Assembly (NCBI GenBank): GCA_003223215.1 | Contig: QHYH01000096.1 | Span: forward strand, 1-64,000 | Length of the DNA: 64,000 bases | Source of the DNA: Acidobacteriota bacterium | GTDB lineage: Bacteria > Acidobacteriota > Terriglobia > Acidiferrales > UBA7541 | Direction of reading: 5' to 3' | Shown: positions 53,404 through 60,991 of the stretch, piece by piece | Layout of the letters: the number at the start of each line of letters is the position of its first letter | Position numbering within the stretch: position 1 is the stretch's first letter | Program-made: the position numbers and the translations under genes | The notes under the pieces: model-generated | The model's input: only the letters and a program-made list of their open reading frames with translations | The model's database searches: none | What the model was told of the DNA's origin: nothing

Positions 53404-53613
53404 AAAGCTTTGCGCCTTAACTTGGAAGTTGTAAGCGGCGAAGCAGACCAAGAGAGAAGAAGAGAACTGGAGGATGATGCCATTGGAGCGAATCATGTTG
53501 ACGGGGCGTCAAGAATCGAAGATCTCGCGCAGGCAGAAGGAAGTGCTCGCCTGCCGGGCCAAGCGGGACACCTTCATGCCCGTCACTCATAACTATCGGC
53601 CGGGAGCTGTCCA

Positions 53614-54867
53614 ATGCTGATCGAGATCTTCAAGCAGGCGTGGACGGCGCTCGGGCGCAATCCGGTTCGCAGCTTCTTGACGATGTCGGGCATTTCGTGG
53701 GGGATTGTTGCCGTCACGCTATTGCTGAGTTACGGCTCCGGTTTTCGCAGCGTCTTGATGTACACCTTCGAAGTTTTTGGGAAAGGTGCGGTGATTGCCT
53801 GGCCCGGCCGAACGAGCGAGCAAGCCGGTGGTGAGCGAGCTGGCAAGCCCATCCATTTCGAAGAGGAAGACGCTGAGTGGGTGAAAGCTCAATCGCCATT
53901 GATTAAGCGCGTCACGCGGGAAACGGTTCGTTTCCAGGGAGTGTCTTACGGCGAACGGCTTTCCGACGCCGCCGTCCGCGGGGTGTTCCCGGAATACGGC
54001 CAAATGCGCAACGAAGTGCCGTCGGACGGCCGGTGGATTACGCCGGAAGATATTGCCGAACGCCGCCGCGTCATTTTTCTTGGCGCTCGTCTTCGCAAGA
54101 AGCTTTTCAGCGGCGAACCCGCCGTCGGCGAGGTCGTTCGCATCAAGGGCGTTCCGTTCACCGTCATCGGCTCCATGGACATGAAGTTTTCCGATAGTTG
54201 CTATTTCAATTGCGACGACGAGTCGGCTTTCATCCCTTACACCGCCGCCAACGATCTTTGGGACACCAAGTATTCGAGCGTGCTGGTCTTCGAGCCCGTG
54301 GCTCCGGTGTTTGAAGCGCAGGCCATGCAGCAGTTCCGCACCGCCATCGCGAATCGGCAGCACTTTTCGCCGAATGACAAGCGCGCCATCACCATGTTTG
54401 GACGAGAAGAGTTCAAGCCCGTCATGGAAGGCATCACCATTGGTGTCGAAGCGCTTCTCTTTTTCATCGGGGCAATGACGCTCGGTATCGGCGGCGTGGG
54501 CGTGATGAACATCATGCTGGTTTCGGTCGAAGAGCGCGTCCGGGAGATTGGTCTTCGCCGCGCGCTGGGCGCGAGGAAGGCGCACATTCGCTCACAGTTT
54601 TTGCTCGAAGCGCTGGTGATGACACTCGCCGCCGGTGCTATCGGAATGCTGCTTTCTTGGGCGCTGACTTCCGCGATCGGCACGTTGCCCTTTCTCGGAC
54701 CCGCTTACGAAGACGATTCCGGCAAGGTGGACATTCACCTGGCGCTGTCGCTTTTCACCCTGATACTTTCCACGGTCGTGCTGGTTCTGGTTGGCGTGAT
54801 CAGCGGCTGGCTGCCGGCGATGCAAGCGGCCAAACTCGACCCCGTTGAGGCCCTTCGCTACGAGTAA
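53614..54867 (+). CDS. MacB-like ABC permease (FtsX fold), second of two
   Basis: A 417-aa relative of the preceding permease with the same plan: first segment SFLTMSGISWGIVAVTLLLSY, periplasmic core, and three C-terminal segments with MNIMLVSVEERVREIGLRRALGARKAHIRSQF. The pair share motifs but differ throughout, so this is an old duplication and they probably form a heterodimer. The 210-base gap before it holds no gene I can support. ATPase missing here as well. Confidence 0.9.
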   Translation: MLIEIFKQAWTALGRNPVRSFLTMSGISWGIVAVTLLLSYGSGFRSVLMYTFEVFGKGAVIAWPGRTSEQAGGERAGKPIHFEEEDAEWVKAQSPLIKRVTRETVRFQGVSYGERLSDAAVRGVFPEYGQMRNEVPSDGRWITPEDIAERRRVIFLGARLRKKLFSGEPAVGEVVRIKGVPFTVIGSMDMKFSDSCYFNCDDESAFIPYTAANDLWDTKYSSVLVFEPVAPVFEAQAMQQFRTAIANRQHFSPNDKRAITMFGREEFKPVMEGITIGVEALLFFIGAMTLGIGGVGVMNIMLVSVEERVREIGLRRALGARKAHIRSQFLLEALVMTLAAGAIGMLLSWALTSAIGTLPFLGPAYEDDSGKVDIHLALSLFTLILSTVVLVLVGVISGWLPAMQAAKLDPVEALRYE

Positions 54868-54871
54868 GTCA

Positions 54872-54890
54872 TGGCTCTTTGGGAGAGCCA
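54872..54890 (+). terminator. Hairpin after the permease genes (possible terminator)
   Basis: TGGCTCT pairs perfectly with AGAGCCA around TTGGG, four bases after the permease stop. No T-run follows, so it may act as an RNA 3'-end stabiliser instead. Confidence 0.4.
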
Positions 54891-54994
54891 CAACGAAGGA
54901 GGAAGATGCCAAAGACTAAGTTCCGTGTTGTCAACGAGATGACTAGCCTATTTCCGTAGGAGTAAAACGACAAAGGAAGGTTCGTCGAAGAATC

Positions 54995-55558
54995 CTAATT
55001 GCGAACCGAAGACTGGGCGCTGCTCGCTCCGCTCTTGCCGAGGATGGAGTCGAAATAAGCGAGCATTTCCGGAGAATCCCACTGTTGGGCCCCGTAGAAC
55101 TTTCGCAAAAATCTTCCCTGCCGGTCGATGATATAGGTGTCCGGAATGACGGGCGTGCCGTACTCGAGTGCGACCTTGCGCGAGGGCTCGCGAAAAGTCG
55201 GAAAATTGATGCCCTGGTCTTTCAGGAATTTCTCGTACATATCAGGATCTTCATCCTGACTCACACCGAGAACCAGCGCATCCCGCGATGCGATGTATTC
55301 CTGTAAATGGTTCAGGGCCGGTGTCTCTTGAATGCAAGGCGGACACCAACTCGCCCAGAAATTCAGCACCACCACCTTGCCTCGGAGATCTCGTAGGTGA
55401 CCCGGCTTGCCCGCAATCTTCGTCGGGAAGTCCTCCGCCGTTTTGCCCGCCACGGTGGGTTCGCCCTGACGGTACATAGGCCGGGCAAAGATCACGAATA
55501 CCAGCGCGATGAAGGCCACCACGCCCCATGCCGCCATTCTCCTTAGCAGTGCCATCAC
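54995..55558 (-). CDS. TlpA/ResA-type membrane-anchored thioredoxin
   Basis: One N-terminal membrane anchor (about residues 9-27) places the domain in the periplasm. The redoxin fold has GKVVVLNFWASWCPPCIQETP with the active-site Cys72-Pro-Pro-Cys75, then VLGVSQDEDPDMYEKFL, and the cis-Pro loop GTPVIPDTYIIDRQG. At 187 aa it matches ResA/TlpA proteins that reduce cytochrome c apoproteins or CuA sites. Several exported cytochromes and a CuA protein are encoded elsewhere in the window, though not adjacent. Confidence 0.9.
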   Translation of the reverse strand: MMALLRRMAAWGVVAFIALVFVIFARPMYRQGEPTVAGKTAEDFPTKIAGKPGHLRDLRGKVVVLNFWASWCPPCIQETPALNHLQEYIASRDALVLGVSQDEDPDMYEKFLKDQGINFPTFREPSRKVALEYGTPVIPDTYIIDRQGRFLRKFYGAQQWDSPEMLAYFDSILGKSGASSAQSSVRN

Positions 55559-55617
55559 GTAGTATGGTAGCGCATTCTGTCAGGTGAAGGAACCAACTTT
55601 GCGGCATCTGATCAAGT

Positions 55618-56691
55618 ATGGCGTGCGATAATCCCAACCCACTCGCGGCGATCCAACCCGTCGACGCCCCCGGGGCGCTCCTCGTCAGTGCCGTCGTTCC
55701 GGCGCGAAACGAAGAACTGGTCATTGCCGCGTGCGTCGAGTCGCTGGCTCGTCAGCCGCCGATCGCTCAAATTCTTGTCGTCAACGACCAATCGTCGGAT
55801 AGGACCGCGGATATTGTGCGCGAATCCATGAAAGAAATCCCCAACCTGCGCCTTATTGATGCGGGAAGGTTGCCCGAGGGCTGGGTGGGCAAAAACCACG
55901 CTCTTTGGGTTGGCGTCGAGCAGGCCACAAAACCCTGGCTGTTGTTCACCGACGCGGATGCTATCCACGGCGCTAACTCCGTGGCGCGCGCATTGCAAAT
56001 TGCTCAGGAACAGCAGGCTGCGCTGGTATCGTTTTCACCCGAGCAGATTAGCCGCAACTGGTACGAAAAAGCGCTGATCCCGTTTATTTATCTCCGGCTC
56101 GCAAGGAAATTCTCCTATAACCGCGTGAACGATCCGGTCTCACCGATTGCGGCGGCAAACGGGCAGTTTCTCTTGATCCGTCGTGATGTCTACGATGCGA
56201 TGGGTGGCCATCAAGGCGTTGCCGGGGAAGTGCTGGAAGACGTGGCCATCGCCCTCAGGGTGAAGCGGGCGGGCCATCGCATTTGGTTCGGCTCAGGCAA
56301 AGGCCTGGTTCGCACTCGAATGTACAGGTCGTTCGAAGCGATGTGGGAGGGCTGGAAAAAGAACCTCTATCGCTTGATGGGGGGAACACCGTGGGCGGCC
56401 TTCCGTGAGATGGAATCCACGCTTCCTTGGATTCCTATCCTGTTGATTCTGTTCGGCATGAAGTTTCCCCTCTTATTGTTCCTTGGCATTCTGCTGTTGA
56501 TAGCCCGGCAGACCATCTATGGTCTCGATCTGGCGCGTAACCGATACCCTTTTTCCCTCATCTTTTATTACGTTCCCGCGGCTTTTCTGTACCCCGCTGT
56601 GCTCTGGGCCTCCTACCGGAGTCATGTGAAGGGAAGAATCTCCTGGAAGGGCAGAGAATACTCCATCGAGGCCCCGGAATCGGTAAAATAG
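55618..56691 (+). CDS. Family 2 glycosyltransferase with C-terminal membrane segments
   Basis: The GT2 domain (about 20-255) has VSAVVPARNEELVIAACVES, ILVVNDQSSDRTADIV, the metal-binding LLFTDADAIHG and GEVLEDVAIALRVKRAG. Three or so membrane segments follow from ~270 (IPILLILFGMKFPLLLFLGILLLI, FYYVPAAFLYPAVLW). The order and size (357 aa) resemble HpnB- or CrtQ-like glycosyltransferases that act on hopanoids, carotenoids or other lipids. No hopanoid gene lies in the window, so the acceptor is unknown. Confidence 0.85.
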   Translation: MACDNPNPLAAIQPVDAPGALLVSAVVPARNEELVIAACVESLARQPPIAQILVVNDQSSDRTADIVRESMKEIPNLRLIDAGRLPEGWVGKNHALWVGVEQATKPWLLFTDADAIHGANSVARALQIAQEQQAALVSFSPEQISRNWYEKALIPFIYLRLARKFSYNRVNDPVSPIAAANGQFLLIRRDVYDAMGGHQGVAGEVLEDVAIALRVKRAGHRIWFGSGKGLVRTRMYRSFEAMWEGWKKNLYRLMGGTPWAAFREMESTLPWIPILLILFGMKFPLLLFLGILLLIARQTIYGLDLARNRYPFSLIFYYVPAAFLYPAVLWASYRSHVKGRISWKGREYSIEAPESVK

Positions 56692-56707
56692 CTTGTGTTG
56701 GCTAGCT

Positions 56708-57136
56708 ATGGTGCTTCTGACGCGAAAAATCGAGTTTTCGGCCTCGCATTTCTATCACAACCCGAATCTTTCGGCCGAGGAGAACCGTCGAATCTTTGGG
56801 AAGTGCAACAACCCCCACGGCCACGGACACAACTACACGCTGGAAGTCACCGTGGCCGGGGAACCGGACCCGGTGACCGGCATGGTCCTGGACCTAAAGG
56901 AATTGAAGGAAATCCTGGAGAGCGAAGTCATGAAGCGCATGGATCATCGGCACCTGAATTACGAAGTTCCGGAGTTGGCGGGCCAGATCCCCACGTGCGA
57001 AAACATCGCGCGGGTTATCTGGCAACTGCTGGAGCCGCGGATTACGCAAGGCAAGTTGCACCGCGTCCGGCTCTACGAATCGCCGGATCTTTTCGCCGAT
57101 TGCTATCGAAACGGTGCGAGCGGGGCGGGGAATTGA
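56708..57136 (+). CDS. 6-pyruvoyl-tetrahydropterin synthase/QueD-family protein, first copy
   Basis: The 142-aa protein carries the zinc histidines in FSASHFYHN and HGHGHNYTLEV, the catalytic Cys in FGKCNNPHGHGHNY, the Asp-His pair in MDHRHLNYEVP and Glu in TCENIARVIW. The long AEENRRIFGKCNNP loop and the GEPDPVTGMVLDL segment look more like animal-type PTPS than short bacterial QueD. The enzyme acts on dihydroneopterin triphosphate, the product of FolE encoded two genes on. ATG 56708 is preferred over the start at 56693. The reaction (PTPS or 6-carboxy-THP synthase) is undecided. Confidence 0.85.
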   Translation: MVLLTRKIEFSASHFYHNPNLSAEENRRIFGKCNNPHGHGHNYTLEVTVAGEPDPVTGMVLDLKELKEILESEVMKRMDHRHLNYEVPELAGQIPTCENIARVIWQLLEPRITQGKLHRVRLYESPDLFADCYRNGASGAGN

Positions 57137-57159
57137 GCGGCCGGACGCAGGATGCTAAA

Positions 57160-57600
57160 GTGAATGGAGACGCGCTCCGTGTCGAACTCGGCCGCCGGTA
57201 CCGCTTTGTTGCCTCGCATCGGCTCCACAGCCAGCGTTTGACCGAGGAAGAGAATTACCGCGTTTTCGGGAAGTGCAACAATCCATACGGGCACGGCCAC
57301 AACTATGTCCTGGAAGTGAGCCTTTCCGGGAGAATTGATCCTGCTACGGGGATGATCGCCAATCTCGCGGATTTGGACGCCTTTGTCGAACGCCATGTCC
57401 TCGAAGAATTCGATCATCGCTCGCTCAACGAGGATGTGGCGGCGTTTCGCCACAAAGTCCCCACGACGGAAAATCTGTGTATCGAAATCTTTCATCGCTT
57501 GAAGCATTTTCCGCATGCCCAACTCGAGCTCGTGCGCATCCAAGAAACAGGCAATAACAGCTTCGAATACGCAGGAAACACGGAGGGAGACCGCTTGTGA
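57160..57600 (+). CDS. 6-pyruvoyl-tetrahydropterin synthase/QueD-family protein, second copy
   Basis: A paralogue of the preceding gene with a full active site: ASHRLHSQ and [10 protein letters not shown] for zinc, Cys in [14 protein letters not shown], Asp-His in [10 protein letters not shown] and Glu in [10 protein letters not shown]. The [20 protein letters not shown] segment is again animal-PTPS-like. I used GTG 57160 (GGA before it); TTG 57133, which overlaps the first copy's stop, is an alternative. Its stop overlaps the folE start in a GTGA. Two complete neighbours suggest two reactions or a heteromer. Confidence 0.84.
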   Translation: MNGDALRVELGRRYRFVASHRLHSQRLTEEENYRVFGKCNNPYGHGHNYVLEVSLSGRIDPATGMIANLADLDAFVERHVLEEFDHRSLNEDVAAFRHKVPTTENLCIEIFHRLKHFPHAQLELVRIQETGNNSFEYAGNTEGDRL

Positions 57601-58217
57601 GTAAGCCGACCGAAGAAATCCTGCTGAATGATAGCAACGACCGCAAATCGCTCGACGCGAACACCGTCGCTTGTCACGTCCGCGAGATGATCAAAATCAT
57701 TGGCGAAGACCCCAATCGCGAAGGGCTGCGCAAAACGCCGGAACGTTTCGAGAAGGCGTTTAAGTTCCTCACGAGCGGGTATCACCAAAACATCGATCAC
57801 GTGCTCAACGGCGCGACGTTTAGCGTGGCCTACGACGAGATGGTCATCGTCAAGGACATCGAGTTTTTCAGCCTCTGCGAGCATCATCTTCTGCCGTTTT
57901 TCGGCAAAGCGCACGTTGCTTACCTACCGGACAAGCAAGTGCTCGGTCTCAGCAAGATCGCGCGCCTGGTGAACATGTTCGCCCGGCGCCTGCAGATTCA
58001 GGAGCGCTTGACCAACCAGGTTGCACAGGCAATTCAGGAAAAAATTGCTCCGCAGGGCGTCGGCGTCATCATCGAGGCGCGCCACCTGTGCATGCAGATG
58101 CGCGGCGTAGAAAAACAGTGCGGCCAGGCGGTGACCAGCTCGATGCTCGGCGCCTTCCGGCATAATAAGCAGACACGCGATGAGTTCCTGGCGCTGGTCC
58201 GCGAGAGAAAGGCCTAG
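57597..58217 (+). CDS. folE: GTP cyclohydrolase I FolE
   Basis: The 206-aa enzyme opens the GTP ring to dihydroneopterin triphosphate, precursor of folate, queuosine and tetrahydrobiopterin. Motifs are [40 protein letters not shown] (zinc Cys and His), [34 protein letters not shown] (second zinc Cys) and [11 protein letters not shown]. The GTG start overlaps the stop of the second pterin gene, so the three genes form one pathway operon. Confidence 0.95.
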   Translation: MSKPTEEILLNDSNDRKSLDANTVACHVREMIKIIGEDPNREGLRKTPERFEKAFKFLTSGYHQNIDHVLNGATFSVAYDEMVIVKDIEFFSLCEHHLLPFFGKAHVAYLPDKQVLGLSKIARLVNMFARRLQIQERLTNQVAQAIQEKIAPQGVGVIIEARHLCMQMRGVEKQCGQAVTSSMLGAFRHNKQTRDEFLALVRERKA

Positions 58218-58269
58218 TTGACGCCATTTTGGCGCTGGAACCGCAGCCCCACTCTTCTACAGTTCACCA

Positions 58270-59238
58270 ATGGCGACGGACCAGGCTCCCCTCATTGTTG
58301 AAAAGGCTTGCTCCGGTGTTTTTCCGCGAACTCTTGCGCAACCGCACCGCTTCACCGTGGTCCTTGGCTTTCTCGCCATTTACTTGATTTGGGGCTCTAC
58401 GTATCTGGCTATTCGCTATGCGGTTGAAACCATCCCACCGCTCTACACGGCCGGAATGCGCCACCTCGCCGCGGGGTCTATTCTTCTCCTCTGGTGCCGG
58501 GCGGAACGCCTCCGCCCCACCTGGGCGCAAATCCGCGCGAGTATCGTCATTGGCGTTTTCTTCTTTCTCATCGGCCACGGTTCGTTGCACTGGGCCGAGC
58601 AGAAGGTTCCCTCCGGCCTGGCCTCTCTGCTGATTGCCAGCGAGCCGATTTGGGTCTTCTTGCTCTCAGCCGCTGCGGCAAAGCAATGGCATTGGAACTC
58701 CCGTTTACTGGCGGGAATCCTGTTGGGACTTGGCGGCGTGGCCCTCCTGATAGGAAAAAGCGCGCTGACATCGGTGCCCGGCCTGTTTGTCAGCTCGCTT
58801 GCGGTGGTCATGAGCGCGCTTTCCTGGTCAGCAGGCGTGGTCTATTCGCGGCGGTCGCATTTATCGGGGCACCCGCTGCTCTTGTCCGCGCTTTCTCTCC
58901 TGGCTGGCTCTGTACAATTGCTCCTCGTGGGCACAATCGCCGGCGAATACCGTGGATTTTCTTTTGCCTCGGTCTCGCTGCGCTCCTGGCTTGCCCTGGG
59001 TTATCTCGTCGTTTTCGGCTCGGTCGTGGCCTTCACCGCCTACAACTGGCTCATGGAACATTACCCTCCGACTCTGGTTGCGACCCACACCTACATCAAT
59101 CCCATAGTGGCGGTGCTGCTGGGCTGGTTGCTGGCCGGTGAGGCGGTCACGCTCAACGTGCTCCTCTCGGCTGCCATGGTCGTCAGCGCCGTGATGCTTG
59201 TGGACCGCGGCATGGCTCGCTTGCCGAAGCGAATCTAG
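58270..59238 (+). CDS. EamA-type DMT transporter (RhaT/YedA-like)
   Basis: The 322-aa protein has about ten membrane segments in two EamA halves. Motifs are YLIWGSTYLAIRYAVETIPP in the first and LGYLVVFGSVVAFTAYNWLMEHYPP, ATHTYINPIVAVLLGWLLAGE in the second, as in YedA-like permeases. It probably exports a metabolite; the cargo is unknown. It follows folE by 52 bases on the same strand, so co-transcription is possible but unproven. Confidence 0.87.
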   Translation: MATDQAPLIVEKACSGVFPRTLAQPHRFTVVLGFLAIYLIWGSTYLAIRYAVETIPPLYTAGMRHLAAGSILLLWCRAERLRPTWAQIRASIVIGVFFFLIGHGSLHWAEQKVPSGLASLLIASEPIWVFLLSAAAAKQWHWNSRLLAGILLGLGGVALLIGKSALTSVPGLFVSSLAVVMSALSWSAGVVYSRRSHLSGHPLLLSALSLLAGSVQLLLVGTIAGEYRGFSFASVSLRSWLALGYLVVFGSVVAFTAYNWLMEHYPPTLVATHTYINPIVAVLLGWLLAGEAVTLNVLLSAAMVVSAVMLVDRGMARLPKRI

Positions 59239-59329
59239 ATTTTTTGCTTCCTTTGGTTTGCGACAACAGCAAACGGGCGCGGCACGCAAATCGCAAGCCG
59301 CACTTTCAGGATGCAAAGCCAGCAGAGAT

Positions 59330-59872
59330 TTACATCTTCGAGATGTCGACCGTCGCCCGGGTGGTGTCCCACTCCTCGCGCAGCGTGCAGCCCGTCGCGG
59401 TTTTGTCATAAGCAATCGTGAAATTTTCAACAGGTGACGGCAGGGTAGAGAGCTTCATATCCACGCGGGCCAGTTCGTCGCTCTCATATTCGTAGGGGAT
59501 GCCCCATTCGCCGGTCTTCTTGTTGATGATGAGCGTCCACTTGTCTGGGTTTGGAACGACAAACAGGGTGTAACTGCCTGCTGGCACGTGCGTCCCGCCG
59601 ACCATTACGTCCGTCGTTGTGACAAACGTGGTGGCTTCGTTTGCGCCGTTGCGCCATACCTTGCCATACGGTTCGACACCGCCAATCATCTTGCGCCCTT
59701 TCAGGCGCGGGCTGGAGTAGTCGGTCGTGATGGTTTTGCCGCCGCCCAGGTCGCAGGTGGCCTTCGCCGGCGGACTAGGTCTCTTGCTTTTGTCCATCTG
59801 CGCCGAACCCAGCAGGGCCATCATCCCCACGGTCAAACATCCCACGGCCAGAAATGCAACGGTTCTCTTCAT
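59330..59872 (-). CDS. Secreted DUF2911 protein
   Basis: A signal peptide (hydrophobic core FLAVGCLTVGMMALLGSAQ) leads into a DUF2911 domain: TTDYSSPRLKGRKMIGGVEPYGKVWRNGANEATTF, then GGTHVPAGSYTLFVVPNPDKWTLIINKKTGEWG, all conserved in that family. The function is unknown; many Bacteroidota and Acidobacteriota have it. Length 180 aa. It is convergent with the EamA gene. Confidence 0.9.
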   Translation of the reverse strand: MKRTVAFLAVGCLTVGMMALLGSAQMDKSKRPSPPAKATCDLGGGKTITTDYSSPRLKGRKMIGGVEPYGKVWRNGANEATTFVTTTDVMVGGTHVPAGSYTLFVVPNPDKWTLIINKKTGEWGIPYEYESDELARVDMKLSTLPSPVENFTIAYDKTATGCTLREEWDTTRATVDISKM

Positions 59873-60128
59873 GGTGTTCCCTCCTCAGAAGCTTGCCCCA
59901 AACATTGAAGCGAATTTGCCCCGCAAGCGCAACTGCAATTGCCGGCGCTCTTTAAAAGACGCAGCCCGGGGAATTTTGTTTCGCCCCTTCCGTCTCTGCG
60001 AAAAAGGCCGGAAAAGGTCGGGTCCGTCATCGTCGACGCCGGCCCGGGCGTTGGTTAGGGGTTATTCGCGTCACCTGGCCGCGTACTTTTCGCTCTCACC
60101 AGCGTATCCCTCGACAGGGGAGAAAGGG
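59873..60128. other. Gene-poor stretch before rpsO (left part)
   Basis: This opens the 588-base interval between the DUF2911 gene and rpsO. No RNA gene or named repeat was seen. It should hold the DUF2911 promoter on its left; the gene remnant listed next lies to its right. Confidence 0.5.
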
Positions 60129-60288
60129 CTTCGCGAGGATGTTTCGAGGCTGTACGGAACGGTCTACGAACTCAAGGAGCAGGTGGAGAACACGGACGCG
60201 AATTCGATGCTCTGCGTCTCGCTTGCGAAAAAGGCCCCGCAGATCGAGAAACTGGCCAGAACAGAGCAAGGATCTGGCCCAAGGCTGA
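60129..60288 (+). pseudogene. Probable remnant of a small acidobacterial coiled-coil protein
   Basis: Codons in one frame read LREDVSRLYGTVYELKEQVE, then NTDANSMLCVSLAKKAPQIEKLAR, which looks like the C-terminal half of a small secreted helical protein I recall from Acidobacteria (D-V-x2-L...ELK-x-EV-x-KTD...KKAxxIEKLAK). After IEKLAR the usual ending KDLA-x-G appears one base out of frame: S-K-D-L-A-Q-G and a TGA at 60286-60288. No signal peptide could be found upstream in any frame. It is therefore judged a decayed gene, with modest confidence. Confidence 0.4.
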
Positions 60289-60460
60289 CCGAGCATCTCC
60301 TTTGTTTTCATGGGCAACCACGGGAGCGCCAGCTCGGCGGCAGGGAAAAGTTCTTCTGCTTGTTTGTAACGGACTTCCCTTTACAGGCGGAAGAAAATTG
60401 TGTTAGCCTGAAGAGGTCGAAGAAGAAGAGGAACATTTCAGGGGATAACGGAGAGGGCAC

Positions 60461-60721
60461 TTGAGCGCGACAAAATCAGTGTTGATCGAGCAATTCCGGA
60501 CCCATGTGAAAGATACTGGCTCGCCCGAAGTGCAGATCGCCCTTTTGAGCGAGAGGATCAACTACCTGACCACGCATCTCAAGTCCCACGTGAAAGACCA
60601 TGCATCCCGCCGCGGATTGATCATGATGGTCAATAAGCGCCGCCGGCTGCTGGACTATCTCAACCGCCGTGATCCGGATCGGTACCGCGAGATTGTTGAC
60701 CGTCTTAGCCTGCGCAAGTAA
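60461..60721 (+). CDS. rpsO: 30S ribosomal protein S15
   Basis: The 86-aa protein binds 16S rRNA and nucleates the platform of the small subunit. It matches S15 throughout: [42 protein letters not shown], and [20 protein letters not shown]. The start is TTG, preceded by GAGAGGG at eight bases. As in many bacteria it is followed by pnp; the 270-base spacer may carry processing or control sites. Confidence 0.96.
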   Translation: MSATKSVLIEQFRTHVKDTGSPEVQIALLSERINYLTTHLKSHVKDHASRRGLIMMVNKRRRLLDYLNRRDPDRYREIVDRLSLRK

Positions 60722-60991
60722 TCGCGCTGCTTTGGGTTTGAAGTCAGGGCGATATCCATTGCGTTCTCACGAAGTGACAAATTCCACGCGGAGTCTGTCC
60801 TCAGGCGTCCGGCAGAAGTAGTGCCGCAATATCTCGTGGTGTAGCTCGTCCCGGTTTTTTCTCGAACAACTCTTCCTTCTTTTCTTCCTCGAAGTTGTCC
60901 GCAAAATGGGCAGCCTGTTGTAAACGGCCCTTCGCCATGCGAGTGGCCTCCAATCACCCCGGCCGGGCCGGGGCCAAAGGAAAAATGTTTC

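Noticed and set aside
59727-60464. A 245-codon plus-strand frame between the DUF2911 gene and rpsO
   Set aside because: Its first third is antisense to the DUF2911 signal region and no start suits the later part; only the 60129-60288 segment looks gene-derived.
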